Shown: piece after piece, positions 1 through 12,658 of the stretch
Layout: each line of letters opens with the position of its first letter
How positions within the stretch are numbered: the stretch's first letter is position 1
Assembly: GCA_023362775.1 (NCBI GenBank)
Contig: JALMGJ010000005.1
Span: 68,097,463-68,161,462 of the forward strand
Length of the DNA stretch: 64,000 nt
Direction: 5' to 3'
DNA from: Charina bottae
Lineage: Eukaryota; Chordata; Lepidosauria; Squamata; Charinaidae
Made by a program: the position numbers and the translations under genes
The notes under the pieces: generated by a model
What the model was told of the DNA's origin: nothing
The model's input: only the letters and a program-made list of their open reading frames with translations
The model's database searches: none

Positions 1-178
1 CATTTTAATCAGAAAGCAAATCTTTCTCCAAGGACCATCAGTCATTGAGGCTACAGGAACCTCTATAGCTTATTTACTTCATCTTGAAGATTATGCAATT
101 ACTGTAAAAGTAATGATCTAAAGACCTGAAGAATCTGGATGCCTGTGGACACTAGTTCCTACAAACATCAAAATATAT

Positions 179-715
179 CATCATCATTGGCGATCACTCG
201 TAGCCGAGTAAGTTTGTCTTCCAAAGGTAAAATTTTAACGGTGGATCCGTAAGTGGCTATAAAGGCCAATTCTGGATCCGCACAACCTCCCACAATGAGG
301 GCATAGGTTTCCGGGTGGGAGACGGTCATGATGAGGGTTTGCCTGACGTGCCTTCCTTTTAGCTCTTTTCTCCTTTTCGCCCTGTACTCGTGCTTCTTCA
401 AAGTCCATAGCACCATTAATAAAGGCTGACCTCCAATTGAAACGCTCATGTGTTAGGGCTTCCCAGTTCTCAATGCTGATATTACATTTTTTAAAATTAG
501 CTTTGAGAGTATCTTTGAATCTCTTTTGCTGTCCACCAATATTCCGTTTTCCATTCTTAAGTTGGGAGTAAAGTAGCTGCTTTGGAAGACGATGGTCAGG
601 CATTCGAACAACATGACCAGTCCAGCGAAGTTGATGTTGGATGATCATTGTTTCAATGCTGGTGGTTTTCGCTTCTTCTAATACGCTAACATTAGTCCGC
701 CTATCTTCCCAAGTA
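179..715 (-). mobile_element. 5'-truncated non-LTR retrotransposon (ORF2 C-terminus)
   Basis: A fragment whose - strand encodes the end of a LINE reverse transcriptase: LRWTGHVVRMPDHRLPKQLL, then KNGKRNIGGQQKRFKDTLK, closing with a C2H2-type finger CPHCGRLCGSRIGLYSHLRIH. The 3' end finishes in a (GAT)-rich tail. A 12-bp direct repeat atcaaaatatat flanks it at 167-178 and 716-727, marking target-primed insertion. It is severely 5' truncated. The exact clade is not certain from this piece; an RTE-like affinity is possible. Confidence 0.8.
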
Positions 716-748
716 ATCAAAATATATTACCAAGTAATCAAAATATAT
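709..748. repeat. 20-bp tandem duplication at LINE edge
   Basis: The segment ccaagtaatcaaaatatat occurs twice in a row at the 5' edge of the truncated LINE. The duplicate may come from end-joining when the LINE inserted or from later slippage. Confidence 0.6.
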
Positions 749-1737
749 AAATAGCCAGTGAATACTAGTAATCCAATATGATACCACCTCAACTTGGTAT
801 ACTAAATTGTTTTGGATTATAAACACACGATGAAAGCTGGAGAAACCTGCAGTGTAGTGCACTACTTAGATTAGGAAATTAAGAATTTAAATCTCTACTC
901 AAGAATTTAAATCTCTACTCAAACATGAAGCTTACTGGGTGACCTCAAATCAGTCACTCTTTTTCAGAGTAATTTATTTCATGGTATAGCCGAGAAATGA
1001 ATGGAGCAACAATTCAATAAGTTATTCATAGTTCTAAGGAAGAAAGGAGGTTTCAAGATGTAATATCTAATGCATATTTTCATAGTAGTTTGTTGCATTA
1101 ATGTTAAAATTATTAAAAATCAGTTTAATAATATGATTCCATCTTGATGCTGATTATAAGAATAGTTATAGCATCAGTTTTAACTCATTAATTTATTGGA
1201 TAAATTTTCAAATGATATGATAAGGCTATGCAGTGATAATATTTTTGGGATGAATTTTCTATAAGCCAAGCATTAAAATGAAATACTAATGAACACTTCA
1301 ATAGTATGTTAGAATTATGTAGTTTAAAAAAAAGGCGAGGGTTTTTTTCTTAAAATTTTCATTTCTTATTTGAAGTATGTTGTGATATATCTTAAATCAT
1401 TACAATAGCTTTTCTCTTATATATGGAATGTGATATGATGGTGTTGGGTTTGTTTGTTTTTTAAAAATACAAACTTTTTAATGAATATTTGTATTACTAT
1501 TACTAGTGTTATATGGCTGTCCATATAACATAAATGTTCCATAGGTAGATGAAAAAATGAATAAAGTATAATATTGAAATGCGTAATAATAATTAAAGTA
1601 CTCAAGCAAAACCAGTACCATTCAACATACATCTTTTGCTTGTGAAAATACAATTAATTAAAAGATAGATAAAATGAAAACTACTTTCACACCAAAAGAT
1701 TTAACTAAAAAGCGGAGAGAGCTAGATAATTATACAT

Positions 1738-2589
1738 CTCCGTCCCGGGTGAGGTAAGTGATGCGGTGACTGCCCTCTCTCGGTGCCTGGGGGCTGTGGG
1801 GGTTTGGATGGGGAACAACAGGCTTCAGCTGAACCCTGGTAAGATGGAGTGGCTATGGGTTAATGGTTCCTCTGTATCCGGGAAATTGTAATCCTTAGTT
1901 CTGGATGGGGTTGCACTGCCACAGACAGACCCGGTGCGGAATCTGGGGGTCTTTGTGGACTCACAACTCCTGCTCGAAGAGCAGCTGGCAGTCGTGGCTA
2001 GGAGGGCCTTTGCTCAACTCTGTGTTGTGTGCCAGTTACGCCCTTTCCTGGATCAGGAAGCCCTTCGAACAGTCACTCATGCCCTGGTCATCTCCCATAT
2101 AGACTATTGCAATGCGCTCTACATGGGGCTACCCTTGAAGAGTATCCAGAAGCTACAGCTGGTCCAGAATGCGGCTGCGCGGGCATTCTTGGTGCCCCAA
2201 GATCAGCACATGTAACATCTTTGCTGCGCGAGCTGCATTGGGTACCAGTTTGCTTCCGGGTCCAATTCAAGATGTTGGTTATTACCTTTAAAGCCCTACA
2301 TGGCATGGGTTCAGGTTACCTGAGGGACCGTCTCATCCCCATTACATCGACCCGTCCCACCCGATCATGCAGAGAGGGCATGTTACAGACCCCGTCTATA
2401 AAAGAATTCCATTTGGCGGGGTCCAGGAGGCGGGCCTTCTCTGCAGTGGCTCCCGGCCTCTGGAACATTTTGCCCCCAGAGTTGAGGCAAGCCCCATTGC
2501 TCCTGACCTTCCGGAAGAACCTGAAGCTCTGCCACCTTGCTTGGGGCAGGAAGCAGTTACTCTTGGGGATGGCTGGCGCGTGTTCCTTC
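1738..2589 (+). mobile_element. Decayed L2-type (CR1 superfamily) LINE RT C-terminus
   Basis: Reading across two frames gives typical L2-like text: NNRLQLNPGKMEWLWV, NLGVFVDSQLLLEEQLAVVA, HALVISHIDYCNALYMGLPL, QLVQNAAARAFL, then LRELHWVPVCFRVQFKMLV and LKALHGMGSGYLRDRLIP-like sequence. The frame changes around 2200 (after QDQHM), so the copy is dead. It is more GC-rich than its surroundings. It stops abruptly at 2589, where a Tc1-type terminal sequence begins. Confidence 0.8.
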
Positions 2590-2658
2590 CGTTTTATGTC
2601 ATATTTATGCAGAAATATTGAAAATTCAAAAGGGTTCACAAACTTTTAAGCACAACTG
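2590..2658. mobile_element. Terminal fragment of a Tc1/mariner-type element
   Basis: The last 69 bp match the end of the MITE at 56177-56361: tttatgcagaaatattg, then aaagggttcacaaac and cttttaagcacaactg followed by TA. Only one terminus is present. It abuts the L2 fragment, so either the other end was deleted or the LINE sequence was captured inside the element. Confidence 0.7.
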
Positions 2659-2662
2659 TAGA

Positions 2663-4496
2663 ACAGGCTGAGTAATTTCATGTTTGTTGGATTCAAACCT
2701 ACTGATTGTAAATAAACTCAGTTCTCCACTTTTTCCCATTGTTTGAACCTTATATCTAGCATTCTTTGCTTGCTATTTTCATTAGAACATTTAGGGCAAG
2801 TTTTACCAAGCTAGGATATGGGGATACATGATCCTGGAGACTGAGGAACACCCCCCAGCAGCAATATCCATATTCCACCTTTTCCTCCCAGATGACTACT
2901 TTCCAAGTCTGTGGTAACTTGGCTAGCAATTCATAACCTCACTTTATTAGCCTACCCTTTGTGTATTGTCAAATTGCTTTGAGCCTTGATAAATGTATAG
3001 TCTACGATTAAATAAGCCGTGCAATATTGCCAAATGTGTTCCTCAGACCACCAGTATCCTATGTCCCCCATATCCCAGTTTCCCATGTTCAACACAACAT
3101 TGAGGACAATAATTAGTAATCAGATTTAGGTTCAAGGATTGGGAAGAAAAGAGAATAAATCTTGTATGTCCATTTTAATTATTGTATGACAAAAAGAGCA
3201 CTTTGATAATTTGTAAAACCTCCAGGGCTGATGTCCTTGAAATAATTGGTTCTTTGGTACAAACCTTTGTACTCTCTTAAAAGGCTGTCTTGTTACACTC
3301 TTGTTTATCTTTGTTATGGTGATTTAAAAACTTTAACAAGTTTATTAATTCTGAAGAATTTGTTGTAGACAAACACAAGATATTATTAAGTTGCTATTGT
3401 CAAAGCCTTTCGCCTCACTGCTGGGATGGCTTGTCCTCTACTTTGGCAGACACGGAAACATTCATTTTGTTTCCTAATTAGAAGAACTGCAACCCAAAGC
3501 TATGACAGAGTTCAGCTCCTCTATGTACAGCATGCCAGGTTCCATAGTGCAAGCTTTATAAAATTCTCCTTAATTCAGGACAGAATATCATTAACTTTGT
3601 AAGTGGATGAATACAATGGACAAGCAATTTAATTAACTTCTAACATTGAACATTGGATGGGAGACAAAATGAAATTATGCACATATTTCTCATGCAGGCA
3701 GTCAACCTTGAAGCCAGCTTGATTGTACTGGGTCAGGCAGGGGGATAGCTCTGTCCAATTATTTCGTGTTTAGTCTTAGAATATGAAATTTGAAATTTGT
3801 TACTTTGTAAATCAATCATCCCTTATTCCAAGGCAGCTTACAAAAAAATCTAGAAATACAGAGCAACATCCAATGACTCTGACATGCTAAATACCCATTT
3901 TTGCCACATGCTACCCTTCGGATTGAGAGTTGACCAGGATGATACTAAACGAAATGGGCAATAATGTCTTTCCAACAAATTGAATTTGCTCTCACTGAGT
4001 CTATTATGGAAGAAGAGATCTATGAAATATTAAATTGATCCAAGGCTTAGTTGCAGTTTAATTAGTATTTAAAGACAAGGAAGCAGAGGAGGTGTGGTTT
4101 AACTTCAGACAAAGCTTTTAATGGAAGAATACTAAAGGTTATGGTAGTTTCATACTTCTAAAAAGTCTATTCTATAACAAATGGCAGAACAGATTTTCCG
4201 TACCTCACCCCAAATATTTTTCTAAAAAACATGGAATTAAGTTACATACTGTATTATGTATAGATAAATCTTTTTTAAATTGTTTTCATGTTCAAAAGTT
4301 AACCAGAAACCTGACACAAAAATAACTTTTGGGATATCTATCTGAACTGTTTTAATTTATTGTGAAATATAATTAGAAAATGAAGCAACATTTCAATATC
4401 TTTAATTGGGAAGAGTCAGAGCCACATAAGCTTTTAAAAAATGTTTAGAAGTCTAGAAGTTTAGAAGAATTTTTTTTAAAAAAAGATGGGTTTCAT

Positions 4497-4536
<40 letters not shown>

Positions 4537-7144
4537 TTTATATGACCGTTTTACCTAGTACTGACAAGAAAAATAAGTTGTTACCTCTGAGTACCCACAC
4601 TGAAAAGCCACTAACCATTTCAGTCATCAGGATAATTTACAGAAGAGGCCTCTAAAGAAGAAAGCAGCATCTTGGCTATTTCATAGGATCTAAATACAAT
4701 CTGAATCCAGGACCAGATTAAAAGTGAATTTAATTATTTTAAAACTGGCAAAATACGTTCTGGGTGAACAAATATATGGCAAGATTTTAATTCTATAGGA
4801 ACTCATTTATTTAAGAGTAAGCCTCATTGAACTTATTCAGACTTACTTCTGAGTAAAATGTATAAGATTGTGCTCTATATGGTATAAATGTTGAACCACA
4901 ACTGCCTGACAGTATGCCAGTCTCTTATATTTCATACTTTTAAAGGTAATCATGCTTTCAATTCTAGTTTGGAAAGAGGTCTTGGGAGAGATAACTATTC
5001 TCCATAAACCCTATCATTTGCAATCAGTGAGAAATCCTGCTGTGTGTACATTGTGGGGACAGAATCCAAATGCATGTGCTTATTTATGATTCGATTGTGT
5101 AATAGAAGGAGACCAGTGAGAAACCAGTTAACAGATTGCCTTGTTGCAGTTACCAGACTCAAGAGCTTAAGAAATGTGTGGAGAGTGGAATGTATATTGA
5201 TCTCTTAGAATCTGCAGTCTTTTTGGAAGACATAGATACTTGGAAAACGTAGCATCTTCAGAAAACTTGTAGCAAATTTTGAATTACCAAAAGAGAACAG
5301 TAAAGTCAAATGGACTTTGGTCCCCTATCCTGACACTCATTGATGCCTTAATATCTGCATCACAGATTTAGCTTTTAGATTGCACATAACTTGTATGTTG
5401 ACAACTAATTTGCTTGGATGCTAGGTCTTGGGATCACACTGATGTGTTGTTAAAGAGTTAATAATACAGATAATTAGATTCTTTTTTTTAAGTTCCAGAT
5501 GCCTGCATATCCGATAGACAAGGCCCGATGTGAAAACAAAACACAATAGCATTTTAATGCTATGTACTTTGGCTGATAAGGCTAATGCAAGGAATGATAA
5601 ATTGGTGGACACCTAATTTGTCTGCAGATAAAAGTGATAGATTATTTTTTAATGAGTTGATTTGTGTACCCAGTTTTTCCACTTAGAATAGACATTCGCT
5701 ACAATCCAGGGAACCAAAGACACTTTAATTGATAACATGAGATTATTAAGAACCATAATTTCTTCTTTGACTTTCTTTTGGATCTTTTCTCTGATCTTGA
5801 CCTCTAGTACCTGGAGTTACTTCAATATCATATTGATCAGTTGATAGGAGATGATCTGATTTAGTCTACATTTCAAAAATATCTACCACTTGTGTAAGAC
5901 TATTATGTCGCTTAAACTAGTTGAATTGGAGAATATTACAATATGTCTTCATATACTTCTAAATATAAGTGAAAACTTAATTTGTTTCATTTACATCTAC
6001 TGTACATTAGGGCATTAAGAATACAAAAGACCCAGTCTGAATTTTTTTTAATAGGTTACGTCTAATAACAATGATCCATTATATTTCAGTACAAAAGAGC
6101 CCAATGAACTATTAAAAAAACTAAACAACAAAAGAGTGCTTTTATATAAAAATGTTGTCATGCTGTCTGGAGTGATTGCAACTCCTTATTTGCTGCTGCC
6201 CTTTAGACTGAAATATGGCAGCTAATTCACTGTATTTTTCTAATAGAAAAATAAGTGCTCTCGACAGTCAGGTTTATAAATATGTAAAAAAAGAAATCCT
6301 TTTAATTGTTTTTGGTCAAACAGGCAGGTAATCAATAATAACAGACGTGACAAACATACTGGTGACATGCACTGTAGTCAAAAGGACTGGCAAGAGATAA
6401 GGACTTCCTGTCAGCAGGGACCTATTCTAATTAATATTCAGATGCTGTCATTTGCAGTGACAAATGTATTGCTTGAGTTATATTGATGCAGTGGATTCAT
6501 CATTGAAAAAGTTAGGTTGAACTTTGACTTTAAATATTCATTAGAGCTAATTATGGATTTTATGACTTCATGAATTACATTTTCCCAGTTGTCATTGGCC
6601 ATTTATTTTACATGTATTTAAAGCACATTTCATAATTACAGTATTAGCTGTAACACATTCAGTGAGTAGTGAGGTAAATGTTTACTCTGTGTGATAATTA
6701 TTTAAATGTTTTAAGTACTTCCATGTAGTTGTTAAGTTTGCACAAGTGAAATGACACACATCACAGCATCTAATTAACAATTAAATATACATTGCAGTTT
6801 ATACAGTCTGTTTTTTAAAAAAAACAGTAATGGTTTCATATTTAGACAGTATCAGAATTATTAGTTAAGATTTTTATATATTTTTTTATTTTTCATATTA
6901 TTTTATTGAATCAGAAAGTTGACTGAAAATTGATTTTGAGTTGAATTGAACAATAAACTGAATAGTAGTTTATTTGACAAGGGTATTTTGCATTAACAAA
7001 ACATTTCAATACTGCTCAGAAGCAGTTTGTAGATTGATGTACAATATGTGGCATTTTATTTGAAATAAGTATCTTGGCATAGAAATATCCCTCTCTGTTC
7101 ATGCAATGTTGTGCATATTAATTTCATTAGGAATATGGACACAA
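2663..7144 (+). other. INPP5A intron, mostly without recognisable elements
   Basis: AT-rich intronic sequence with no credible coding frame. It contains a (TTTA)n microsatellite at about 4493-4534. The part from about 6150 to 6720 has the dense, non-repetitive TAATTA-rich texture often seen in conserved noncoding elements, but I cannot verify conservation. Confidence 0.5.
4493..4534. repeat. (TTTA)n microsatellite
   Basis: About ten uninterrupted copies of the tetranucleotide attt/ttta. Confidence 0.95.
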
Positions 7145-7325
7145 GAGAGCCAGTTTGGCGTAGTAGTTAAGGCACCAGGCTAGAATCTGGGAGACCATAA
7201 GTTCTAGTGCTGCCTTAGGCATGAAACCAGCTGGGTGATCTTGGACCACTCATTTTCTCTCAGCCCTAGGAAGGAGCCAATGACAAACCAGGAGACTGAG
7301 AGTTAAAGATAATAAGACCAATTCA
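7145..7325 (+). mobile_element. MIR-like tRNA-derived SINE
   Basis: Opens with gagccagtttggcgtagtag then ttaaggcaccaggctagaa, a degenerate tRNA-like promoter region. The core-like part reads agctgggtgatcttgga. The same family recurs on both strands at 19686, 31444, 31721, 39742, 52795 and 55010. Confidence 0.8.
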
Positions 7326-7385
7326 GTGAAATTGACTTGAAAAAACTAAATTTGATAACCTTCAACCATTTTGAAGTGTTTAGAA

Positions 7386-7689
7386 CAGCCTTTCTCAACT
7401 TTTTGACCCTGGAGGAACCCTTGAAATATTTTTCAGGCCTCAGGGAACCCCTGCACATTCAGGCAAAATATAGGCCAGACGTTACAAAATTATTATATTC
7501 GTTTCATGTGCAGGCCTGTATATATGCATTAACAGTGTTAAACTAAAAATAAAGAATGAAACTTACCTCTTTAATGGGAAGGTCCCTGAATTTGAAATAA
7601 TTTTTTAAATAAATTGTGATCTCCCAGGGAACCCCTAGGGACCTCTCACGGAACCATAGGTTCCACAGAACCCTGGTTGGGAAACCCTG
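7386..7689. mobile_element. hAT MITE, 304 bp
   Basis: Termini CAGCCTTTCTCAAC and GTTGGGAAACCCTG form an imperfect inverted repeat. The 8-bp duplication gtttagaa lies at 7378-7385 and 7690-7697, diagnostic of hAT transposition. The interior repeats the motif of gaacccctg/ggaaccc on both sides and has no transposase. Confidence 0.92.
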
Positions 7690-8724
7690 GTTTAGAAGAT
7701 CTACCTCTAGGTCCAATGTCAAAAAAAACAAGGGTGAAGCTAACATATGAGACTGACCCAAGAAAGAAGAGAAAACAAAATGGCTCAGAATATGAGAGGC
7801 AAGAATTTTTTAACCTCATAAAAAGACCACAAAATTCAGGTACAGTAATGGCTTGATGGACTGAACCGGAGGCTTAGGTTACATCATTGTTACAGACACC
7901 TTTGCTGACAAGAAGCATTTCCAAATATTGTTCCTTCTATGCAATGTTGATAAGTATGTTGCCTAGTCATTCAAACTGATTACATTCCAAATAAGCTCCT
8001 CTTTAGTTGTATGTTTCTTGATACCATGTCAGCTTTATTGTTTCTTCACATGTTAGCAAATATCCACAGTACTGAATATTAGTGCTATAACGGTGTAGCA
8101 TGGTGACTAAGCTTTAACACTCTTTGCAATCTCTACCTCCCAATATTGTGCTTGTGATGTTGCATCAGAAAAAGCATTAGCAAATACAATCTGTGTTGAG
8201 GAGACCAATCCATATATTTGTTATGCATAAAAGCCTCTTGAAGAGCAATACTGGCATGATTTGGAGCCTCTGTAGGGTCATCATTGCTAGTAAGGTTGAA
8301 AGGGGCAAGATCAGACACGAAAGAAGCTACTGAAACAAATGAATTTGGAGAAAATACGATTCAGAAGGGAGTAGCAGTGGTGCATATTGTCCCTTTATCT
8401 GTTTAACTTATACCTGAAATATATTATAAGAATTAAACATTGGAAGATATAATAGCTGCATCAAAAGTGGAGATCAAAGCACTACCAACCTGAGATAGAG
8501 AGGCATTACCACTTTATCAGTTGAAAATAAGGAAGATTTAGTAGAGTTCAATACGAATGTAAAAATGAAAAGTGAAAAATCTGGATTAATATTGAAGACA
8601 AAGCTAATGGAATACCTGCTTTTGAGTGGTCCATGACCAAAGCGAAACACACATTTCATCTGGATACAGACAAAAAAGACAGAATGGGAAGATGTGGTTT
8701 GAAGGGGGAATAAGAGTAGGGAAA

Positions 8725-9600
8725 AGCCAAGGACATCAGCAGTGGTCTCTGAGAGACGGAAGGACACTGGGAAAATCAAGGTGAGTGAGCCAGTGGGATA
8801 TGCCACCCTGAGATCTGCCTTAGGCTGAGTTGCAACCAGTAGGAGAAATCTTTTCCAACAGTTTTATAAGCACGGTCATAGATTAACAGATAATACTAGA
8901 GCTGCAGGCTGTAAATTAGAGAAAATATATTTTGCCTGTAACTCATAGCTGCTGCTTAAATACAGCCAAGGAGAGCAGATCTTGCTGTAGCCCAGTAGTT
9001 TGAATTGTTGCGGTCTGCGATATCCACTCCAAGGGTGGTAAGCCAAAATCCATTTGCAGGGCAAGGAGTCAGGAGTAACCAAAAAGGAGAGGCCAGAGAA
9101 ACACAGGCCAATGATAGAGACTTGCTTCCAACAATGGGCGGGAGCCTGCAGGGGTGCTCTTAAAGTTTGAGGCCTTGCCTGATTAGAGGAATTGATGCCT
9201 TTTTCTCTCAAGGAAACATGTTGATCTTCACTGCTCAGCCCTCCTTAGCCATGGGTTTATTTTAGGGATTGGCAGTCTCCCAAACTCAGGATCAAATACC
9301 TTGTTCTCTGAGTCAGCAGTTCTCTGTGTTGGGTCTGAGTCATTCTTCGGTGGCTGACAGCTGTTGACTCTGAAACTCCAGGCTTGAGAGTCTGCCTAGT
9401 TCTCCTCCTTAGCCTCAAAATTAGAGAGTCCATAATATTTTGGGGTCCTGCTCCTTGCTGCTGAGTCAGTCACAGTAAATGACAGGCACATGGGCCAGTA
9501 CATCAGCAGTAGTTGCAGCCGAGCGGTGGGAGGGAAGGAAATGAGTTGAAAAGATCAGAGAGCAAATGAGCCAATGGGATATGCCACTCTGGGATATCAA
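8725..9600. repeat. Diverged ~95-bp direct repeat around an unclassified segment
   Basis: 8725-8817 and 9497-9600 share acatcagcagt, a GC-rich middle and tgagccagtgggatatgcca / tgagccaatgggatatgcca. The enclosed region is richer in GC than the intron around it. It could be a mobile element with direct repeats or a local duplication; I could not name it. Confidence 0.5.
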
Positions 9601-9689
9601 TGGGGCTTCAGGGAGGGAAGGAAAACACTGGAAACATTGGGGGAGCTGTTGGGATGTGCCCTGGTGGGAGCTGCTGAGAAGAGTAAGGA

Positions 9690-9865
9690 AGAGAGGCTTT
9701 GTATTGTCGAAGGCTTTCACGGCCGGAGTTTGATGGTTGTTGTGGGTCTTCCGGGCTGTGTGGCCGTGTTCTGGAAGTTGTGGTTCCTAACGTTTCGCCA
9801 GCATCTGTGGCCAGCATCTTCAGAGGGCAGGAGCACAGACAGAAGGCTCTTTCTGTGCTCAGGTA
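9690..9865 (-). mobile_element. Penelope-like element fragment with hammerhead motif
   Basis: The + strand text gtcgaaggctttcacggccg and the gtttcgccagcatctg...cagcatcttcag block belong to a family abundant in squamate genomes. I associate it with Penelope-like elements. On the - strand the block forms a hammerhead-like core (see 9792-9823). No coding sequence is present. Confidence 0.65.
9792..9823 (-). ncRNA. Hammerhead-like ribozyme core
   Basis: On the - strand CTGAAGA (9823-9817) is followed by a stem II candidate GCTGGC / GCTGGC, which pairs with two G-U wobbles around loop CACAGAT. GAAAC (9796-9792) then follows. This satisfies the CUGANGA...GAAA consensus. The bases after GAAAC (GTTAGG) would give the very short stem III seen in Penelope-associated hammerheads that cleave as dimers. 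Activity is unknown. Confidence 0.6.
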
Positions 9866-10654
9866 GAGTGGCTTTGTTGCATATCAGCTTTGCCCCACTA
9901 GCTATGTAAAATCAACCCAAGATATTTTGGGATGTTGCTTCATCTAAAACTCAAAACAACCCAAACATTCTAGGTATTGTTTCTGATGAACAGTAACCAA
10001 CCCAAAATGATTTAGGAGAACATCTAGAATATGTGATCTTCCTCAAATGTTTTGTGTCGTTCTGCATGTGTCACTTTCATCCTTTTAATCAATCCTCGCA
10101 TGCAGTGCATAGCATAATTGCCCTCTTCATTTTAATGGGAGTAACCATCCACTTCACAGATAAGTTAAATTCTAAAATCCTCTGGTGCTCAACTAAGCGT
10201 GGATGCAACCTGATCCAAAGAGACCCAGAGTTTCATGTAAAATCCCCCATTTGAAGATGTGTTCACTAGGCATTAGCAGCCTGTGAGAGCAGCTGGGAAC
10301 TACAGCTTTCTACCTCACCATTCCTTACACTTTCCTTAGCATTTCTGACATAATTCCCTGCAACCAGTATCTCTTTTGACCAAAAGGATCTTGATTTGTA
10401 TTTCTACTGTGATGTAATTAATCACCTTGATTTTGCATTTTGGACTGTGAGGAACTCTGAATGGTACAAATTAAGTTGCCAGCTAAATGAGAGTTCAGAT
10501 ACATTCTCATGAGAGCAAGACACAGTGGTCTGTCTGGGTTTCAAACAAAGCGTATTTTCCATTTCATGTATACCCATAATCAGAACAGTTCAGCAATTAT
10601 CTTTTCACTGATAATATTTCACTGTGAAAGCTGGACATTAGCAAAATGAAGAAA

Positions 10655-10985
10655 ATAGATGCCCTCAAATAACAGATTTGGAGATGGTTACACCAGAGAC
10701 CATTAGAAGAACCCATCAGTCAATTCAGGGCCAAATGCAAGCTGACAATTCCCATGAGGTAATCATCAGCAAGCAGAACCTTGCATACTTTGAGCATGTG
10801 ATGTGAAGAGATGATTATGCGTGGCTAGACCAAGGAAAATAGAAGAAGCAGAAGACAATGGTGGATGTATTGGATCAAAGAAACTAGTAAAATATCCTTA
10901 GAAGGCTACATATTATTACAAAATCAAAATGGCATGCATTTGTCTTAAAGGTTACCTGGAATCAAACTTGACTCAATAGCACTTA
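10655..10985 (+). mobile_element. BovB/RTE LINE C-terminal fragment
   Basis: The + strand reads through stops as a decayed BovB ORF2 end: FEHVM, RDDYAWLDQ, then QKTMVDVLDQ-like and LHIITKSKWHAFVLKVTWNQ-like text, matching the closing GHVMRR, RWMDG and WRALVHRV blocks of BovB. It is heavily decayed. Confidence 0.65.
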
Positions 10986-12176
10986 AGTGATTATATGTGG
11001 ATAGCTCTTATAGTGTGACATCACAGGCATGACCACTGGGGCTATTAAGACCACTCCTAGTAATTCCTGAATAAAACTCAGATTCCTTATTAGAAGCAGA
11101 TTATCTAATTTAAATTATCTAATTTAAAAAGAAGAGGCTGGTGCTGTGGCTTCTCTAATGCCCAATACCTACACTTTACAAATTTGCTACTTTACAATAT
11201 TTTTGTGTTCACCTAGGATATTTTTATGTAACCAGGCATTTTAATCTGCATTAATTGTTCAGTCTGTCTAACAGTTCTTTTTCCTGCTTAAAAAAAACTG
11301 TCCACAAGCCAGGAGAAAAATGGTTTATCTACCTCTGTTTATTTAAAAATCTAGTATTCTGATGAGTAGAAGCAGATCAGGCCTTGCCATGCATTGGGAG
11401 AAGCAACTTGCTTCAAGGGGCATCAAATGAGGAGGAGGTGGTGTATGTTGGTGCTGGGATGAGGGAGCTGCTTGGGTTGCGCTTTAGGCAATAAAGTGAT
11501 TTGGGTCCATACTTGGCAGAAAGTCTGCAAGTTTTCAGTTAGACAGCTCAGCTCTACCTCTGTGCCTTTGTCAGTGAATTCCAGAATGCAGAAGCAGTTT
11601 GGAAGAACAGACCTTATGTACTATTGATCCTGCCCTGTGTATTTTCTGAATGGCTGTTTTCAATTTCAAGGAAAATTCAACTACTAGTTTGGGTGATTTT
11701 GCACACAGACAAGGGAAGGCAACCTTTGTTCTTTACAGTAGACAGAAAAATGTCTTCAATTAATGAAGCAGTGGAATGCCAGGAACTGAACATTGGACCT
11801 ATTTATGATTTACTAATTACTCAGGTGGTGGTGGGGATATAAAATCTGTGCCTGTAAATATGTGTAGGCACACATCTCAAGTTTTTCCACAGGGTATAAG
11901 TGATAACGGGAAGAGAGTAATACTTTTAATGAAAGGAATGGTTTATTTTTTGACTCTTCAACTAAAAAACCAACTCAGTAGTGAGAAGACAGGGACACCC
12001 TTCTGGCAGAGCCGAGTTTTGGCTGACTGATTGCTGCATTATGTATGAGAAGCTGCATATCTCGGGATGGAACATTTGCTGATTTGTCAAAAACACAAAC
12101 ATGAGGTCTTACTCGTCTTCTTGACATATTAGTTCATCCAACAGAAAACACTGTTACGTATTTTTAATTGATGAGT
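10986..12176 (+). other. INPP5A intron upstream of the chromovirus
   Basis: Unclassified intron sequence with no supported gene; the last five bases are the chromovirus target duplication. Confidence 0.6.
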
Positions 12177-12544
12177 TGTGAGGTGCCCTCACTGCGAGTC
12201 GCCTCCGTTCTCACACATACCACACAGGACACGCGTGTCTGGTAATCAACGGTTTATTGCGTACAAGGAACACTGAGAAAGATTAGGATGGCTTGCTGAC
12301 GTGAGCTTGGCTATTTAACCCTTCTGACAGGGCTCCCTCCCCCTCCCCACCGTGGACTTTCCTATGATTGGCTCAGGCATGTATCCATGGGTGCTTAAGT
12401 GCCCATCGTCCTTGAGGCGTGATTGGTTGTCGCTTTCCCGCTCTCGCTCCGGGTCTATTGTCTCTGTCAGTTGCTTTCGACTCTTTCAATCTTGTGCTTC
12501 TCTGCTGTATGGCAGGACTCTGGGGTCATGCCTGAGTTCTGACA
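12177..12544 (-). repeat. 3' LTR of the chromovirus
   Basis: A 368-bp copy nearly identical to 17701-18068, with the same TATA-like box, self-primer target and AATAAA. Its outer edge is preceded by the target duplication tgagt at 12172-12176. This is the LTR whose polyadenylation signal would end the element transcript. Confidence 0.95.
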
Positions 12545-12560
12545 TGCCTCTGGCCCAAGA

Positions 12561-12577
12561 TCTTCTCCCCCCCCCTT
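12561..12577 (-). promoter_or_regulatory. Polypurine tract upstream of 3' LTR
   Basis: The - strand reads AAGGGGGGGGGAGAAGA, a 17-nt all-purine run that would prime plus-strand DNA synthesis. It ends 16 nt before the 3' LTR instead of abutting it, so the exact priming site is uncertain. Confidence 0.6.
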
Positions 12578-12658
12578 GTCTTGACCCGCGCCTGTGATTC
12601 CTTTGCCTAGTGGTTGTCCAAGTATCTGCAATGAAACACAACAATGTTAGTATATAGC

